DNA of 52,046 nt from CAZOEL01 sp964578835 (GTDB taxonomy: Bacteria > Desulfobacterota > Syntrophobacteria > Syntrophobacterales > Syntrophobacteraceae): positions 1 through 52,046 of the forward strand of contig CAZOEL010000049.1 in the NCBI GenBank assembly GCA_964578835.1. The letters are read 5' to 3'. Position numbers and translations under genes: made by a program. Positions 24,419-34,284 of this stretch are shown one piece after another. The notes under the pieces were generated by a model. The model was not told the origin of the DNA, did no database searches, and saw only the letters and a program-made list of their open reading frames with translations. Numbering within the stretch: the stretch's first letter is position 1; each line of letters opens with the position of its first letter.

Positions 24419-25029
24419 GAGTTAAAAAAACCGGAAGAGAGTAGTGGGCCAAAAGGTCAAATAGTGACGTTATTCTATCATTTTATTTACTTATAATTTC
24501 TTCCAATCTGAGTTCTCATCTTCGCCGTGCGCCGTCTTGGAATCTATGATCGCGGGAATTCGCACGGGCGAAGCCTTCCTCCATATTCACTCTCGACGCA
24601 AAAAAATGATTGTGCTAATCTCTAATCCTCCTAAATGCGGGCTTTTTTTTTCTAATGTGTGTGCATTCTTTCAGATTTTTGTTTTTATGCTTTCAGATCA
24701 ACGAAGACGCGCTATCGGATTGTTTCGTTTGGATCGTCTGCAGGACTGCCTGCCGGTGGGTGTCGGCTACAGTGCTTAAGTGGAGGCGAATAGCTGTTCC
24801 ATTTTTTGAGGCGGTCTATTGAGGCTGTTGGTGCGCAGGGCATATGTGATGGTCGCTGATCCAGCGTCCACTTGCATGGGTCATTAGAAGCTTTTTTCGA
24901 TCTATCCTTTTGAGATGATGGCTGTATCCATGTGACTTGACTGAAACGAACGGCGGTATTCCAGTTATGATATAAATTTCAAGGGAGGAGATCAGTCTTG
25001 GACCTTCTTGTTGCGAGTAGGAAACAGAC
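24419..25029. other. Long intergenic region, no gene recognised
   Basis: About 610 bp of mixed composition lie between the ACT gene and the hybrid kinase. The one open frame of size (near 24537-24779) has no SD and an unlikely composition. I see no clear riboswitch, repeat or strong promoter; a leader for the kinase transcript is possible. Confidence 0.5.
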
Positions 25030-27144
25030 ATGGACAAATTGATCAAAGAGATCGTAAAGATCGGGTTCCTCGAATCGCCAGGTCAGAAAAATGAAGCAGT
25101 CCATCAGTTTCTATCCATGATCCAACAGGTAGTAGATCTCTCGCCTCTTGAATCGGGAATGTCGGGAATAGAGGATGTATGCAAGGAGTTGCTCAGAGTC
25201 ATAATTGAAGAGACGAATTTTGAAAATTGCTCCATAATGTTATGGGACTCGGAAATAAAGCTCCTTCGCTTATTCGCTGCGTTTGGTCTTAAAGATTTAA
25301 TCGGAAATGTCCCCCTAAAGCCGTACAATCGAGATCTGGCTTTCGCTCCTTCTGAAGGCATCGCCGGCGAAGTTTTTGTCACTCAAGATTCTGTTTTTGT
25401 TGAAAACTCAACCTTTCATGCTATTCCAGCCCGAGAAGGCGCTGCGATCGCGACGAGGGCGCTGGCGTGTCTTCCTCTTCACCACATTGGTGTGCTCAAC
25501 ATAAGCTCAACGACGCCGCGTATTTTCACGACCTCCACCAGGCGCAATCTGGAGTTGATGAGCAAGATGATTTCCTGCGTGCTCCTGGTGGCCTTTTCAA
25601 GAGCGCGCTTCGATGCGTCCTTGCCTTGGCAAGGGACGCGCGAAGAAGGAGTTGTTAGGGCAGAGAATCGGTCGCCTTCCTTCGATGAGGCGCCTCTCCT
25701 TGAGAGGGTTATCAATAATGCTCCTTTTGGGCTTTGTATTCTTGACGCCTCGGGAAATGTTCTCCAATTCAACAACGTCATAGTAGAGCGGCATGGGGAG
25801 AATGTTAGAAGAGCTCTTGGGCGCTCTCCCTCCGTTCTCTTTCAGGATTCCGGAGTCTTTCGCGATCTGATCGAGAAGGCAGCGAGCTTGGGAAAAGAGG
25901 AGCTTGCCAGTGTTCCGCTGGTCAGTGCGAATGGAGAGATGTATCTGGCGGATGTGCATCTTGTGGGGCTATCGGAAAAGGATGGGCAGCCAACCGGCTA
26001 TCTTCTTATGATCAATGACGTAAGCCAGAAGAAAGCTTTCTCCGAGAAGATTCTGCAGACGGAGAAGCTCGCCGCTTTGGGGACTATGGCGGGGGGCGTC
26101 GCACACGATTTCAATAATCTGCTGATGGCTATTTTGGGGAATATTCAGCTGATTCTTCCTCAAATCAATGATGAGAAAGTCCACCGTCGGCTTCAGAACA
26201 TTGAAAAAGCGGTGTATGATGGCGCCAATACGGTCCGAAGGCTGCAAAAGTTCAACGATCGCAACGCGAATGCGCTGGTCCCGCGTGTTGTGGTGGACAT
26301 GGACGAAGCTATAAGCGATGTGATCGAGCTGACCAGACCTCGTTGGAAGAACGCCATGGAGAGGCATGGTCATAGCATTCAGTTCCTCAAGGAAATCGAG
26401 CCGGAGTGTCGTCCTGCCATACATGCTTCGGATTTGCGGGAAGTGCTGACGAATTTTACCCTCAACGCCATAGAAGCAATGCCCGAAGGAGGCTCCATAA
26501 CCTTCAGATGCCGGTCCAGCAACGGCGAAATCATCATAGAGATCCAGGATGCGGGGGTGGGCATGAGCGAAGAGGTCGCCTCCAAGATTTTTGATCCTTT
26601 CTACACAACGAAAGGCGTCGGCAATTCAGGGCTGGGGCTGAGCGTTAGTTGGAGCCTTATTTCACGCGCACAGGGAGAAGTGCATGTAAAAAGCAAGCCG
26701 GGTAAGGGGACTGTTTTTGTGATCAGACTACCCAAGGCGGAAGCTCAATCAAGTCATCAGACGCATTCCGAGGCGGTCGAGCTAAATCGCTCGCACCGAC
26801 TGCTCGTTGTAGACGATGATGTGGAGGTGCTTGGCATTCTGAGAGACATGCTCTGTCTCAAGGGCCACAGGGTGACTGCGACGAATGATGCCTCAAAGGC
26901 CCTCGAACTCATTGTGAAAGATGATTTCGATCTTGTTCTTACCGATTTGGGTATGCCGTCCGTAAATGGATGGGAGATCGCGAAGAGCGTGAAAGCGAAA
27001 AATCCGAAGGTGCCGGTTGTGCTGATCACTGGGTGGGGGGCGCAGTATGAGGAAGACAACATTACAAGCAAAGGTGTGGATCTGCTGCTCTCAAAGCCGC
27101 TCAGCTGGGATAAGCTGCTTTTGGGAATCGAAAGACTTCTTTGA
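25030..27144 (+). CDS. Hybrid sensor histidine kinase (GAF-PAS-HisKA-HATPase-REC)
   Basis: The 704-residue cytoplasmic protein has a GAF-like domain (about 45-190), a PAS domain (about 222-335), a dimerisation/phosphoacceptor region with H359 in GGVAHDFNNLL, an ATPase domain with N box LTNFTLNAIEAMPEG, G1 DAGVGMSEE and G2 NSGLGLSVSW, and a C-terminal receiver (about 590-704) with DDD at its start, VLTDLGMP holding the phosphorylated Asp, and LSKPLSW holding the Lys. No membrane helix is visible, so it probably senses a cytoplasmic signal. No partner regulator is adjacent. Confidence 0.93.
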   Translation: MDKLIKEIVKIGFLESPGQKNEAVHQFLSMIQQVVDLSPLESGMSGIEDVCKELLRVIIEETNFENCSIMLWDSEIKLLRLFAAFGLKDLIGNVPLKPYNRDLAFAPSEGIAGEVFVTQDSVFVENSTFHAIPAREGAAIATRALACLPLHHIGVLNISSTTPRIFTTSTRRNLELMSKMISCVLLVAFSRARFDASLPWQGTREEGVVRAENRSPSFDEAPLLERVINNAPFGLCILDASGNVLQFNNVIVERHGENVRRALGRSPSVLFQDSGVFRDLIEKAASLGKEELASVPLVSANGEMYLADVHLVGLSEKDGQPTGYLLMINDVSQKKAFSEKILQTEKLAALGTMAGGVAHDFNNLLMAILGNIQLILPQINDEKVHRRLQNIEKAVYDGANTVRRLQKFNDRNANALVPRVVVDMDEAISDVIELTRPRWKNAMERHGHSIQFLKEIEPECRPAIHASDLREVLTNFTLNAIEAMPEGGSITFRCRSSNGEIIIEIQDAGVGMSEEVASKIFDPFYTTKGVGNSGLGLSVSWSLISRAQGEVHVKSKPGKGTVFVIRLPKAEAQSSHQTHSEAVELNRSHRLLVVDDDVEVLGILRDMLCLKGHRVTATNDASKALELIVKDDFDLVLTDLGMPSVNGWEIAKSVKAKNPKVPVVLITGWGAQYEEDNITSKGVDLLLSKPLSWDKLLLGIERLL

Positions 27145-27383
27145 GGGTTTCATACTCTGTGACATAAGAATCTGACGCCGCCTTAGCCTGCGGGTTGAGG
27201 ACGGCTCTCGATGATCTTGTTTGCTTGCCCTCATTTTGTGCTCGCTTTGGCTCGATTTGCCCTTTTTTCATCTCCGACGCTCCCCCAAGCCTGCGGATTC
27301 TCCATTTTGTTATCCTTGAGAAGTGTGCTAATAGAAACAGCGGGATCGGTCTTTGAGCGCCGATTCAGTGAGAGGGGATTCAT

Positions 27384-28679
27384 ATGCAGGAAAAACCTTT
27401 GTCCAAATATAAAGACTCGATCGACTACCTCTACGGTCTGCAAAAATATGGCGTCAAATTTGGGTTGAATTGCACTGAGAAGATTCTCTCTCGGCTTGGC
27501 GACCCGCATCATCAATTGAGATGCATTCACATCGGGGGGACAAACGGCAAGGGATCTACAGCCGCTATGCTCTCCAGCATCTTGAGCCGACACGGCTGCA
27601 AGGTAGGCCTCTATACTTCTCCGCATCTTGTTCGTTTTACCGAAAGGTTTCGAATTAATGATCAAGAAGCGCCGGTCGAGCGCATCCTGGATGTCTTCGA
27701 AAGAGTCCGCCAGCACATAAACGATCGTGAGCCTCCCACCTTCTTCGAAATGGTGACCGCCATGGGATTTCTCTATTTCGCGGAGGAGAAAGTCGATTTT
27801 GCTATCATTGAGGTCGGCATGGGCGGAAGATTGGACGCCACTAACGTCATCAAGCCTCTGGTAAGCATTATTACCAATGTTTCCTACGATCATCAAGAGT
27901 TTCTCGGCAGCACGCTGGCTTCGATAGCAAGGGAAAAGGCAGGAATAATAAAAGAAGGGGCGCCGGTCGTCACGGGTGCGCGACAGCCTTTGACGCAAGG
28001 CATACTGAGAGCGACCGCGTTCAAACGCCGCACTTCTCTGTACAGCCTTGGAGAGGACTTCCGCGTGCGGAGGAGCGTGGATGGCTCTTTCCAGTATCAA
28101 GGAATCCGGAGCCAGCTGCCGTCTCTCTCTTTGAAGCTCAAAGGAGCGCATCAGTGCGGCAACGCGGCCTTGGCGCTCGCATCGCTTGAGCTGCTCGAAA
28201 AAGAGGGGCATCTGCAGCTCATTAGAACCAGCATCAAAGATGGATTGCTTGATGTTTACTGGCCTGCAAGATTGGAGGTGCTGGACGAGAAGCCTCTTAT
28301 GGTGTTGGATGGCGCTCACAACCCGGACGGAGCGGAATCGCTGCGTGAGGCGCTCAAACACAGCTTTTCCTACAACAAGCTTCACCTGGTTTTAGGAGTC
28401 ATGGCTGATAAGGATATTCGAGGCATCTTTCGAAGGCTCCTTCCGCTTGCGGAAACAGCTATTTTTACACGGCCGAGATACTCCAGGGCGGCCAGCGCGG
28501 AAAGTCTTCAGCAGTTAGCCGGTTCTTATGCGCAGCGGCAGTATATTATTCCGGATCCCGCTTCCGCCATCCGGCAGGCAAAGCTTCTGGCCGCGCCTGA
28601 CGACCTTATATGCATAACGGGATCGCTTTACTTTGCAGGCGAGATTAAGGAGCTCTTCGGAGAGCATGTCCTTGATTGA
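27384..28679 (+). CDS. folC: Folylpolyglutamate / dihydrofolate synthase FolC
   Basis: The 431-residue Mur-ligase-like enzyme adds glutamate to folates and, in many bacteria, also joins dihydropteroate to glutamate. It shows the P-loop IGGTNGKGSTAAML, the SPHLV motif, FFEMVTAMGFLYFAEEKVD, EVGMGGRLDATNV, SYDHQEFLGSTLASIAREKAGI in pieces and VLDGAHNPDGAESL. The ATG follows AGAGGGG. lptD follows closely; its longest frame overlaps the folC 3' end. Confidence 0.95.
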   Translation: MQEKPLSKYKDSIDYLYGLQKYGVKFGLNCTEKILSRLGDPHHQLRCIHIGGTNGKGSTAAMLSSILSRHGCKVGLYTSPHLVRFTERFRINDQEAPVERILDVFERVRQHINDREPPTFFEMVTAMGFLYFAEEKVDFAIIEVGMGGRLDATNVIKPLVSIITNVSYDHQEFLGSTLASIAREKAGIIKEGAPVVTGARQPLTQGILRATAFKRRTSLYSLGEDFRVRRSVDGSFQYQGIRSQLPSLSLKLKGAHQCGNAALALASLELLEKEGHLQLIRTSIKDGLLDVYWPARLEVLDEKPLMVLDGAHNPDGAESLREALKHSFSYNKLHLVLGVMADKDIRGIFRRLLPLAETAIFTRPRYSRAASAESLQQLAGSYAQRQYIIPDPASAIRQAKLLAAPDDLICITGSLYFAGEIKELFGEHVLD

Positions 28680-28707
28680 AACGAGAATTCATAGGAATGG
28701 ATTTGCC

Positions 28708-30987
28708 ATGCGCGTCCGTGACTCTCTCAATGTTTTGTTCCTCGTTTTTTGCTTGGGGCTGGCGCCTTTGGATGCGCCGCAATGCGCTCATGCCCAGACT
28801 GAAGGCAGCCTCAGAGAAGGGATGAGCGGCAAGAAGTTTGTGGGCAAAGGCGATGGTAGCTGGAAAATCGATGCCGCCCAATTGAGCTACGACCAGGAGA
28901 GAAAAATATATCAAGCGGAAGGGAATGTTCACATTTCGTCGGGGGACCGATCCATCGAGGCGGATTGGGCGGAGCTCGATTCCGAACGACGTCTCGTGGA
29001 GCTGAGAGGGAATGTGCTTCTCAAATACGGAAAGGACTGGCTCAAAGGAGAGCACATAATTTGGAATCTCGATGAAGAAACCGGTACGGTGGATGGAGGC
29101 CTCGCCTATTTTTCCGACAGCCAGTTTTATGCGATGGGCGAGCATATCGCCAAAGTTGGTCCAGGGGAATACGAGCTTAGGGATGGCTTCATCACGACAT
29201 GCGATCCCTCCAATTCCGACTGGAAGATCCGGTACAAGGAGCTCAATGTCGACATAACAAGCAGCGCATGGGCCAAACATACCTCTTTCTGGATTCGTAA
29301 AGTTCCGTTCTTCTATTTTCCTTTTCTCATTCTACCTATCCAGTTGACCAGACAATCGGGTTTCCTCATGCCTTGGGCCGGAACCTCCACTTTGAACGGC
29401 GCGCAAATAGAAATCCCGTTCTATTGGGCGATACGACAGGATATGGACGCCACTTTTTATGCCCGGTATATGGAAAAGCGAGGAGTCATGGGGGGCCTTG
29501 AATATCGAATCGCCCATGACACATGGGGCGACGGAATATGGCTTTTCAATTACCTGAGAGACCAGGCCGACAAAGAAGACCTGCGGGATGAAGATTTCCC
29601 GTTTCAGAAGAAGGATCGTTATTGGCTCAGGTCCAGACATTCTTTTGAACTTCCCGGCGATATCCAAGGGCGGTTGGATCTCGATTTCGCAAGCGATAAG
29701 AATTATCTGAGGGAATTTGGCAGTGGATCTACCTCGTTCGATGAGTCGGACAAGCTGTTCAGGGAGTTCTCCGGACGAGGCATTCTGAGCGACGAGACGA
29801 TTCTGGCGCGCGAGTCCGCGCTTTATCTTGAAAAGCTTTCTGAGTCGAGCAGCCTGAGCATGGATGTGAGATACTGGGATCAGTTGGAAAGAACGCTTGA
29901 AGACGGGACTTTTCAGCGATTGCCTGCTCTTGCTTATAATGTGGTCCCCACTTGGGTGGAAGATCGGCCATTCTATTTTTCTTTCAACAGCTCATTTGTC
30001 AATTATTGGCGACGAGAAGGCGACAGAGATAATCGTCTGGATATTCGTCCTCATGTTTATTATCCGCTGCATTGGGGCAACTATTTGAATGTGGAGCCGT
30101 CGGTGGGATTTCGGGGAACCGCTTACTGGGTGGACTGGGAGGGAGACAGGTTCGATTCATCCCAGGGGAACCTTTTCCCCGATTTCAGTGTCTCGCTGAA
30201 CACGAGGCTCAACCGGGTCTATCCGGTTAGCTTCGGGAAATATGTCGCCGTCGAGCACGCCATACGTCCGGAAATCGTCTACGAGTATGCGCCGGAAGGT
30301 TTGCACACGGATGAGGTTCCGCTGATCGACAGAGACGACAGGGATCAGTTTCGCCACGATATACGTTATGGCTTTTCTACTTTTCTTACCGCCAAGAGAG
30401 TGGAAGAGGATCCCGAGGGAAATGTCAAAAATACCTATCAGGAGCTTGCGCGGCTGCAGGTGTTCGAAGCTTTCAATATCGATGCTCCGCTTCTTCCGCC
30501 CGATCCGAGGTTCAATGTGGTTCAAGGCGAGGGTTTTTCAGATATCGGTTTGCGCTTGGACTTGACTCCGAAGCGATTTCTCACCCTTTCATACGATACG
30601 GACTACTCTCCCGATGAAGGCGATTTTACTTTACAGAGTCTATTCATGACGCTCAGGAGCAACCAAGGGCATGCGTTGAGGCTCGACTATCAGTTCCGTA
30701 AAGATACTTTCATCGATGAGCTCATCGCAAGCATCGATTTCAAAGTGCTGCCGAATGTCTTCTTGACCACCTATCACGATTATTCTCTGGATCAAGAGGA
30801 ATTTTTCAGGCAGAAGTACGGTTTCAGGTACGAGCATGGGTGTTGGGCGCTTGGGGTTGCCTATGAGCACAAAGATAATGATCACAGGGTAGCCTTTTCT
30901 GTCAATCTGCTCGGTCTCGGCGGCATCAAGCCTACGCATGGCTTCAAAACCACTGAGGACACAACAGACTTCACGGCAATTCCCTGA
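28708..30987 (+). CDS. lptD: LPS-assembly outer-membrane protein LptD
   Basis: The 759-residue protein inserts LPS into the outer leaflet together with LptE. Residues 1-26 are a signal peptide (LNVLFLVFCLGLAPL ... AHA-Q). An OstA/LptA-like jellyroll follows (YDQERKIYQAEGNVHISSGDRSIEADWAEL in pieces), then the conserved VPFFYFPFLILPI and QSGFLMPW, and a long beta-barrel rich in aromatic strand ends. The frame extends back to 28633 inside folC; I chose ATG 28708 because it gives a clean signal peptide and follows AGGAATGG. Few cysteines are present, so disulphide control as in E. coli is unlikely. Confidence 0.94.
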   Translation: MRVRDSLNVLFLVFCLGLAPLDAPQCAHAQTEGSLREGMSGKKFVGKGDGSWKIDAAQLSYDQERKIYQAEGNVHISSGDRSIEADWAELDSERRLVELRGNVLLKYGKDWLKGEHIIWNLDEETGTVDGGLAYFSDSQFYAMGEHIAKVGPGEYELRDGFITTCDPSNSDWKIRYKELNVDITSSAWAKHTSFWIRKVPFFYFPFLILPIQLTRQSGFLMPWAGTSTLNGAQIEIPFYWAIRQDMDATFYARYMEKRGVMGGLEYRIAHDTWGDGIWLFNYLRDQADKEDLRDEDFPFQKKDRYWLRSRHSFELPGDIQGRLDLDFASDKNYLREFGSGSTSFDESDKLFREFSGRGILSDETILARESALYLEKLSESSSLSMDVRYWDQLERTLEDGTFQRLPALAYNVVPTWVEDRPFYFSFNSSFVNYWRREGDRDNRLDIRPHVYYPLHWGNYLNVEPSVGFRGTAYWVDWEGDRFDSSQGNLFPDFSVSLNTRLNRVYPVSFGKYVAVEHAIRPEIVYEYAPEGLHTDEVPLIDRDDRDQFRHDIRYGFSTFLTAKRVEEDPEGNVKNTYQELARLQVFEAFNIDAPLLPPDPRFNVVQGEGFSDIGLRLDLTPKRFLTLSYDTDYSPDEGDFTLQSLFMTLRSNQGHALRLDYQFRKDTFIDELIASIDFKVLPNVFLTTYHDYSLDQEEFFRQKYGFRYEHGCWALGVAYEHKDNDHRVAFSVNLLGLGGIKPTHGFKTTEDTTDFTAIP

Positions 30988-31127
30988 GCGCTTGCGCCGG
31001 AAACAGGCATTTGCCCTCAGAGCCTTCCGGTCTGTCTGAATCGGGTAGTCAATCCTCGGATTCGCGTCAACAACGGCGTATGGGCTTTGAAATTCGCCGC
31101 CTGCCTGTAATTAGGATGACGACTCTC

Positions 31128-31156
31128 TTGACAATGCGCCGAAGATCTTTTATAGG
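31128..31156 (+). promoter_or_regulatory. Sigma-70 promoter of rplM-rpsI
   Basis: A perfect -35 TTGACA (31128-31133) stands 17 bp from TATAGG (31151-31156). Transcription should start near 31163, leaving about a 40-nt leader before rplM. A second TTGACA at 31171-31176 has no matching -10. Confidence 0.75.
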
Positions 31157-31201
31157 TTAGTGCTTCAGGTTTGACATATCTCTTAATTGTGGAGAACATC
31201 A

Positions 31202-31630
31202 ATGAAAACAATCAGCGCGAAGTTTGAAGCGAATCAACGTAAGTGGATTCTGATTGATGCCGAAAATCAGGTGCTCGGGCGCCTTGCCACTCAGGTCGCC
31301 ATGCGGTTGAGAGGAAAGCATCTGCCTAATTTTACGCCACATGTGGATTCGGGCGATTTCGTGGTCGTGGTTAATGCTGAAAAGGTGCAATTAACCGGTA
31401 AGAAATGGGACCAGAAGGTCTACTATCGACATAGCGGTTATATGGGAGGAGTTAAATCCACCACCGCTCGCAAGCTCAATCAGGAGCATCCGGATAGAAT
31501 GATTCGTCTGGCCGTGTGGGGTATGTTGCCCAAGAACAGGCTGGGACGTAAATTGATAAAGAAGCTGAAGATCTATAGCGGTGCGGAGCATCCTCATGAG
31601 GCCCAGCAGCCGGCAAGCATTGCATTGTAG
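31202..31630 (+). CDS. rplM: 50S ribosomal protein L13
   Basis: The 142-residue product matches L13 length and sequence: WILIDAENQVLGRLATQVAMRLRGKH, NAEKVQLTGKKWDQKVYYRHSGY in pieces, and AVWGMLPKNRLGRK. L13 is an early-assembling large-subunit protein. The start at 31202 (GTGGAGAAC at SD distance) gives the standard length, though the frame extends 15 bases upstream. It forms the universal rplM-rpsI pair with the gene 35 bp downstream. Confidence 0.97.
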   Translation: MKTISAKFEANQRKWILIDAENQVLGRLATQVAMRLRGKHLPNFTPHVDSGDFVVVVNAEKVQLTGKKWDQKVYYRHSGYMGGVKSTTARKLNQEHPDRMIRLAVWGMLPKNRLGRKLIKKLKIYSGAEHPHEAQQPASIAL

Positions 31631-31665
31631 AACGCGATAGAGAATATTGAGGAGATGGAAGCGGA

Positions 31666-32058
31666 ATGGCCGAACAACGTTTTTATGGAACCGGGAAGCG
31701 AAAGACGGCTGTAGCGCGGGTTTGGCTGCAGCCCGGAACTGGGAATGTCACCATCAACAACAGATCCATCGAGGATTATGTCGATAGGGAGACCAGTAAA
31801 ATGGTTGTTTCCCAGCCTCTGGTGTTGACTGGCACATTCGGCAAGCTGGATGTGATAGTGAATGTGCATGGCGGTGGGGGCTCGGGCCAAGCTGGAGCCA
31901 TCAGGCATGGCATATCCAAGGCCTTGCTCGAGTTCAATCCTGAATTTCGCGAAGTTTTGAAGCGAGCGGGTTTTATCACGCGGGATTCGAGAGTCAAAGA
32001 GCGCAAGAAATACGGAAAACGTAGCGCTCGCGCCCGTTTCCAGTATTCGAAGCGTTAA
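31666..32058 (+). CDS. rpsI: 30S ribosomal protein S9
   Basis: The 130-residue product is a complete S9: YGTGKRKTAVARVWL, RSIEDYV, VNVHGGGGSGQAGAIRHGISKALLE in pieces, and the basic C-terminal tail RSARARFQYSKR that reaches toward P-site tRNA. It is co-transcribed with rplM from the promoter at 31128. A 7-bp hairpin without T tract lies about 35 bp beyond the stop. Confidence 0.97.
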   Translation: MAEQRFYGTGKRKTAVARVWLQPGTGNVTINNRSIEDYVDRETSKMVVSQPLVLTGTFGKLDVIVNVHGGGGSGQAGAIRHGISKALLEFNPEFREVLKRAGFITRDSRVKERKKYGKRSARARFQYSKR

Positions 32059-32254
32059 GACGGCTTTCTTTTCGGAATATCTTCCCTTTCAGGCGCTTCC
32101 CTTCTTGCCCTGGAAGGGAGTTGTCGGTTTATGTTTTTATTGGGTCGGCAAGGGGGATTCCGCTTTTCGCTGTTGTTTATTTGATGAAAATGTAACCGAA
32201 GGCGTGGCCCGCGTATGGTCGCCCTTACTGGTTGGAATAGCGGCTCATCATTTT

Positions 32255-32289
32255 GTAGGGGCATCGCGCTGTGGGCGTGGTGCCCCTAC
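32255..32289. repeat. 9-bp inverted repeat of the GTAGGGGCA type
   Basis: GTAGGGGCA (32255-32263) and TGCCCCTAC (32281-32289) form a hairpin with a 17-base loop. Sequences of this form occur as dispersed repeats in many environmental bacteria, to my knowledge. It sits between rpsI and argC and could serve as a terminator-like structure, but no T tract follows. Confidence 0.5.
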
Positions 32290-32316
32290 ATCTATTATTA
32301 GATAAGGAACCAGATC

Positions 32317-33351
32317 ATGGTGCGCGTTGCCATAGCGGGAGCGTCAGGGTATACGGGATTCGAGCTTATTCGCATTCTTTGCAGTCATCCAGAAGCCAAA
32401 TTGACTGCAATTACTTCCAGAGCCCAAGCCGGACAACGGGTGGATGACTTTTATCCCGCGCTGCGAAAGCATTGCGATCTCGTTTTTCACGATCCAGACC
32501 CGGATGAACTGGCGCGCGATGCCGAGCTGGTTTTTACTGCCCTTCCTCACCAAGCTGCGATGGAGCTCGTTCCCGAGCTTTTGAATCGAGGTCTCAAAGT
32601 TGTCGATCTGAGCGCCGACTATCGCTTTCGCAATGCAGATGTTTACGAGGCGTGGTATCAGCGCCATAAGACCCCCGATCTACTTGCGGAAGCCGTTTAT
32701 GGATTGCCCGAATTCTACCGCGATCGAATCCGGGCAGCTCGACTTGTGGGCAATCCCGGCTGTTACCCGACCAGCGTCATTCTTGCTGCGGCGCCGGCAA
32801 TTGTGCGGAAGCTTATTAATCCGCACTCTCTCATTGCCGATTCCAAATCAGGCGTTTCCGGCGCGGGCAGAGGCGCCTCTCTCGGCACTCATTTTTGTGA
32901 AGTCAATGATGGGTTTCGAGCGTACAAAGTCGCCGAACATCGCCATACGCCTGAGATCGAGCAGGAGCTTAGCTTTTTGGCCGGAGAGTCGTTGAAGATC
33001 ACCTTCACTCCTCACCTTGTCCCCATGACGCGAGGCATTTTGAGCACTGTTTACGCTGCCTTGCAGGATGGAGTTTCCACAGCCGATGTGGATGAGGCTT
33101 TTTCTTCGCTTTATCGGACCGCTGCCTTCGTGAGGCTGTGCGGCAAGGATCTTCCTTCCACTCTGCAGGTGCGAGGCACGAACTACTGTGACCTGAGCTG
33201 GCGAATTGACGAGCGTACTCGTCGTCTCATCGTTGTCTCCGTTATCGACAATCTTGCCCGTGGCGCCTCTGCTCAGGCAATATGCAATATGAACCTCATG
33301 AGCGGCATGCCCGAAGAGATGGGTATCGACTGTGCTCCCTGGCAGCCGTAG
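32317..33351 (+). CDS. argC: N-acetyl-gamma-glutamyl-phosphate reductase ArgC
   Basis: The 344-residue enzyme reduces N-acetylglutamyl phosphate with NADPH in arginine synthesis. It shows the Rossmann start VAIAGASGYTGFELIRIL, ALPHQAAMELVPEL, DLSADYRFRN, the catalytic cysteine in LVGNPGCYPTSVILA, SGVSGAGRGA, and FTPHLVPMTRGILSTVYA. The ATG follows ATAAGGA. It is not followed by other arg genes here but by truA, as in several delta-proteobacteria. Confidence 0.96.
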   Translation: MVRVAIAGASGYTGFELIRILCSHPEAKLTAITSRAQAGQRVDDFYPALRKHCDLVFHDPDPDELARDAELVFTALPHQAAMELVPELLNRGLKVVDLSADYRFRNADVYEAWYQRHKTPDLLAEAVYGLPEFYRDRIRAARLVGNPGCYPTSVILAAAPAIVRKLINPHSLIADSKSGVSGAGRGASLGTHFCEVNDGFRAYKVAEHRHTPEIEQELSFLAGESLKITFTPHLVPMTRGILSTVYAALQDGVSTADVDEAFSSLYRTAAFVRLCGKDLPSTLQVRGTNYCDLSWRIDERTRRLIVVSVIDNLARGASAQAICNMNLMSGMPEEMGIDCAPWQP

Positions 33352-33484
33352 CAATATTCCTGCTTTGCATCTTGCAGCCTCCTTGCTCCGGCCTGGAGCG
33401 CGCTTTTTCTGCTGTGTAGAGGAAACCGGCTCGGACCTCGAGTCCTCCGCGGGGGGGCGGGGAAAGGCTAGATGGCTGTAAGTC

Positions 33485-34255
33485 ATGAACCGCTTTGACA
33501 TTCAAGAAAAAAGAAACTTCAAGCTCGTATTGGAGTACGACGGATCGCAGTACCACGGATGGCAACGTCAACTGGGAGTGATGACCATTCAGGAAGTGAT
33601 CGAGTCGCGCTTGGAGATCATGATGGGCGCGCCTGTTGGAGTGAGAGCCTCCGGAAGAACGGATGCCGGAGTGCACGCCAGACGGCAGGTTGTTAACTTC
33701 TATAGCCGCACCCAGTTGGAGCCGGAGCAGATACTGCGCGGTTTGAACAGCCTGCTTCCCCCCGATATAGTAGTGCTCGATTCGGAAGAAGCGCCCGACT
33801 CTTTCCATGCGCGATTTTCCGTCGTCAGCAAAACTTACGAGTACAAGATCCTGAACCGCAGTATTCCTTCCGCTTTGGAACGGCATTTTGCATGGCATAT
33901 TCGGCGGCCCCTATCAGCGGACGTTATGGAGGAATGCTTGTCGATGATTCTCGGGACCCATGATTTTGCCGCCTTCATGGCGTCGGGATCCTCCGTTAAA
34001 TCCACCGAGCGGAGCATCTACAGGGCTTTTCTGCGGAGGCCTGATGCCGAGCATATCCTCTTTGTCTTTGAAGCCAATGGTTTTCTGCGGCATATGGTGA
34101 GGAACCTTGTCGGAACGTTGGTTGAAGTTGGCAGGGGGCGGTTGTCGCCGGCGGATTTTTTGGATATTCTTGCGGGAAAGGACCGGCGCAGGGCCGGAAT
34201 GACGGCTCCCGCGCACGGATTATGCCTGGCAATGGTGAACTATGGTGGTGAATAA
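33485..34255 (+). CDS. truA: tRNA pseudouridine(38-40) synthase TruA
   Basis: The 256-residue enzyme isomerises uridines 38-40 of tRNA anticodon stems. It contains LEYDGSQYHGWQRQ, the catalytic Asp in RTDAGVHA, FHARFSVVSKTYEYKI and FLRHMVRNLVGTLVEVGRG. Length is normal. It starts 134 bp after argC and is followed 29 bp later by the aminotransferase gene, suggesting one transcript. Confidence 0.96.
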   Translation: MNRFDIQEKRNFKLVLEYDGSQYHGWQRQLGVMTIQEVIESRLEIMMGAPVGVRASGRTDAGVHARRQVVNFYSRTQLEPEQILRGLNSLLPPDIVVLDSEEAPDSFHARFSVVSKTYEYKILNRSIPSALERHFAWHIRRPLSADVMEECLSMILGTHDFAAFMASGSSVKSTERSIYRAFLRRPDAEHILFVFEANGFLRHMVRNLVGTLVEVGRGRLSPADFLDILAGKDRRRAGMTAPAHGLCLAMVNYGGE

Positions 34256-34284
34256 GGACTCCAATCAATTAAGAGAGGTGTGAA

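Noticed and set aside
27231..28385. 384-codon minus-strand frame opposite folC
   Set aside because: folC is a clear, complete gene on the other strand; the antisense frame has no family motifs.
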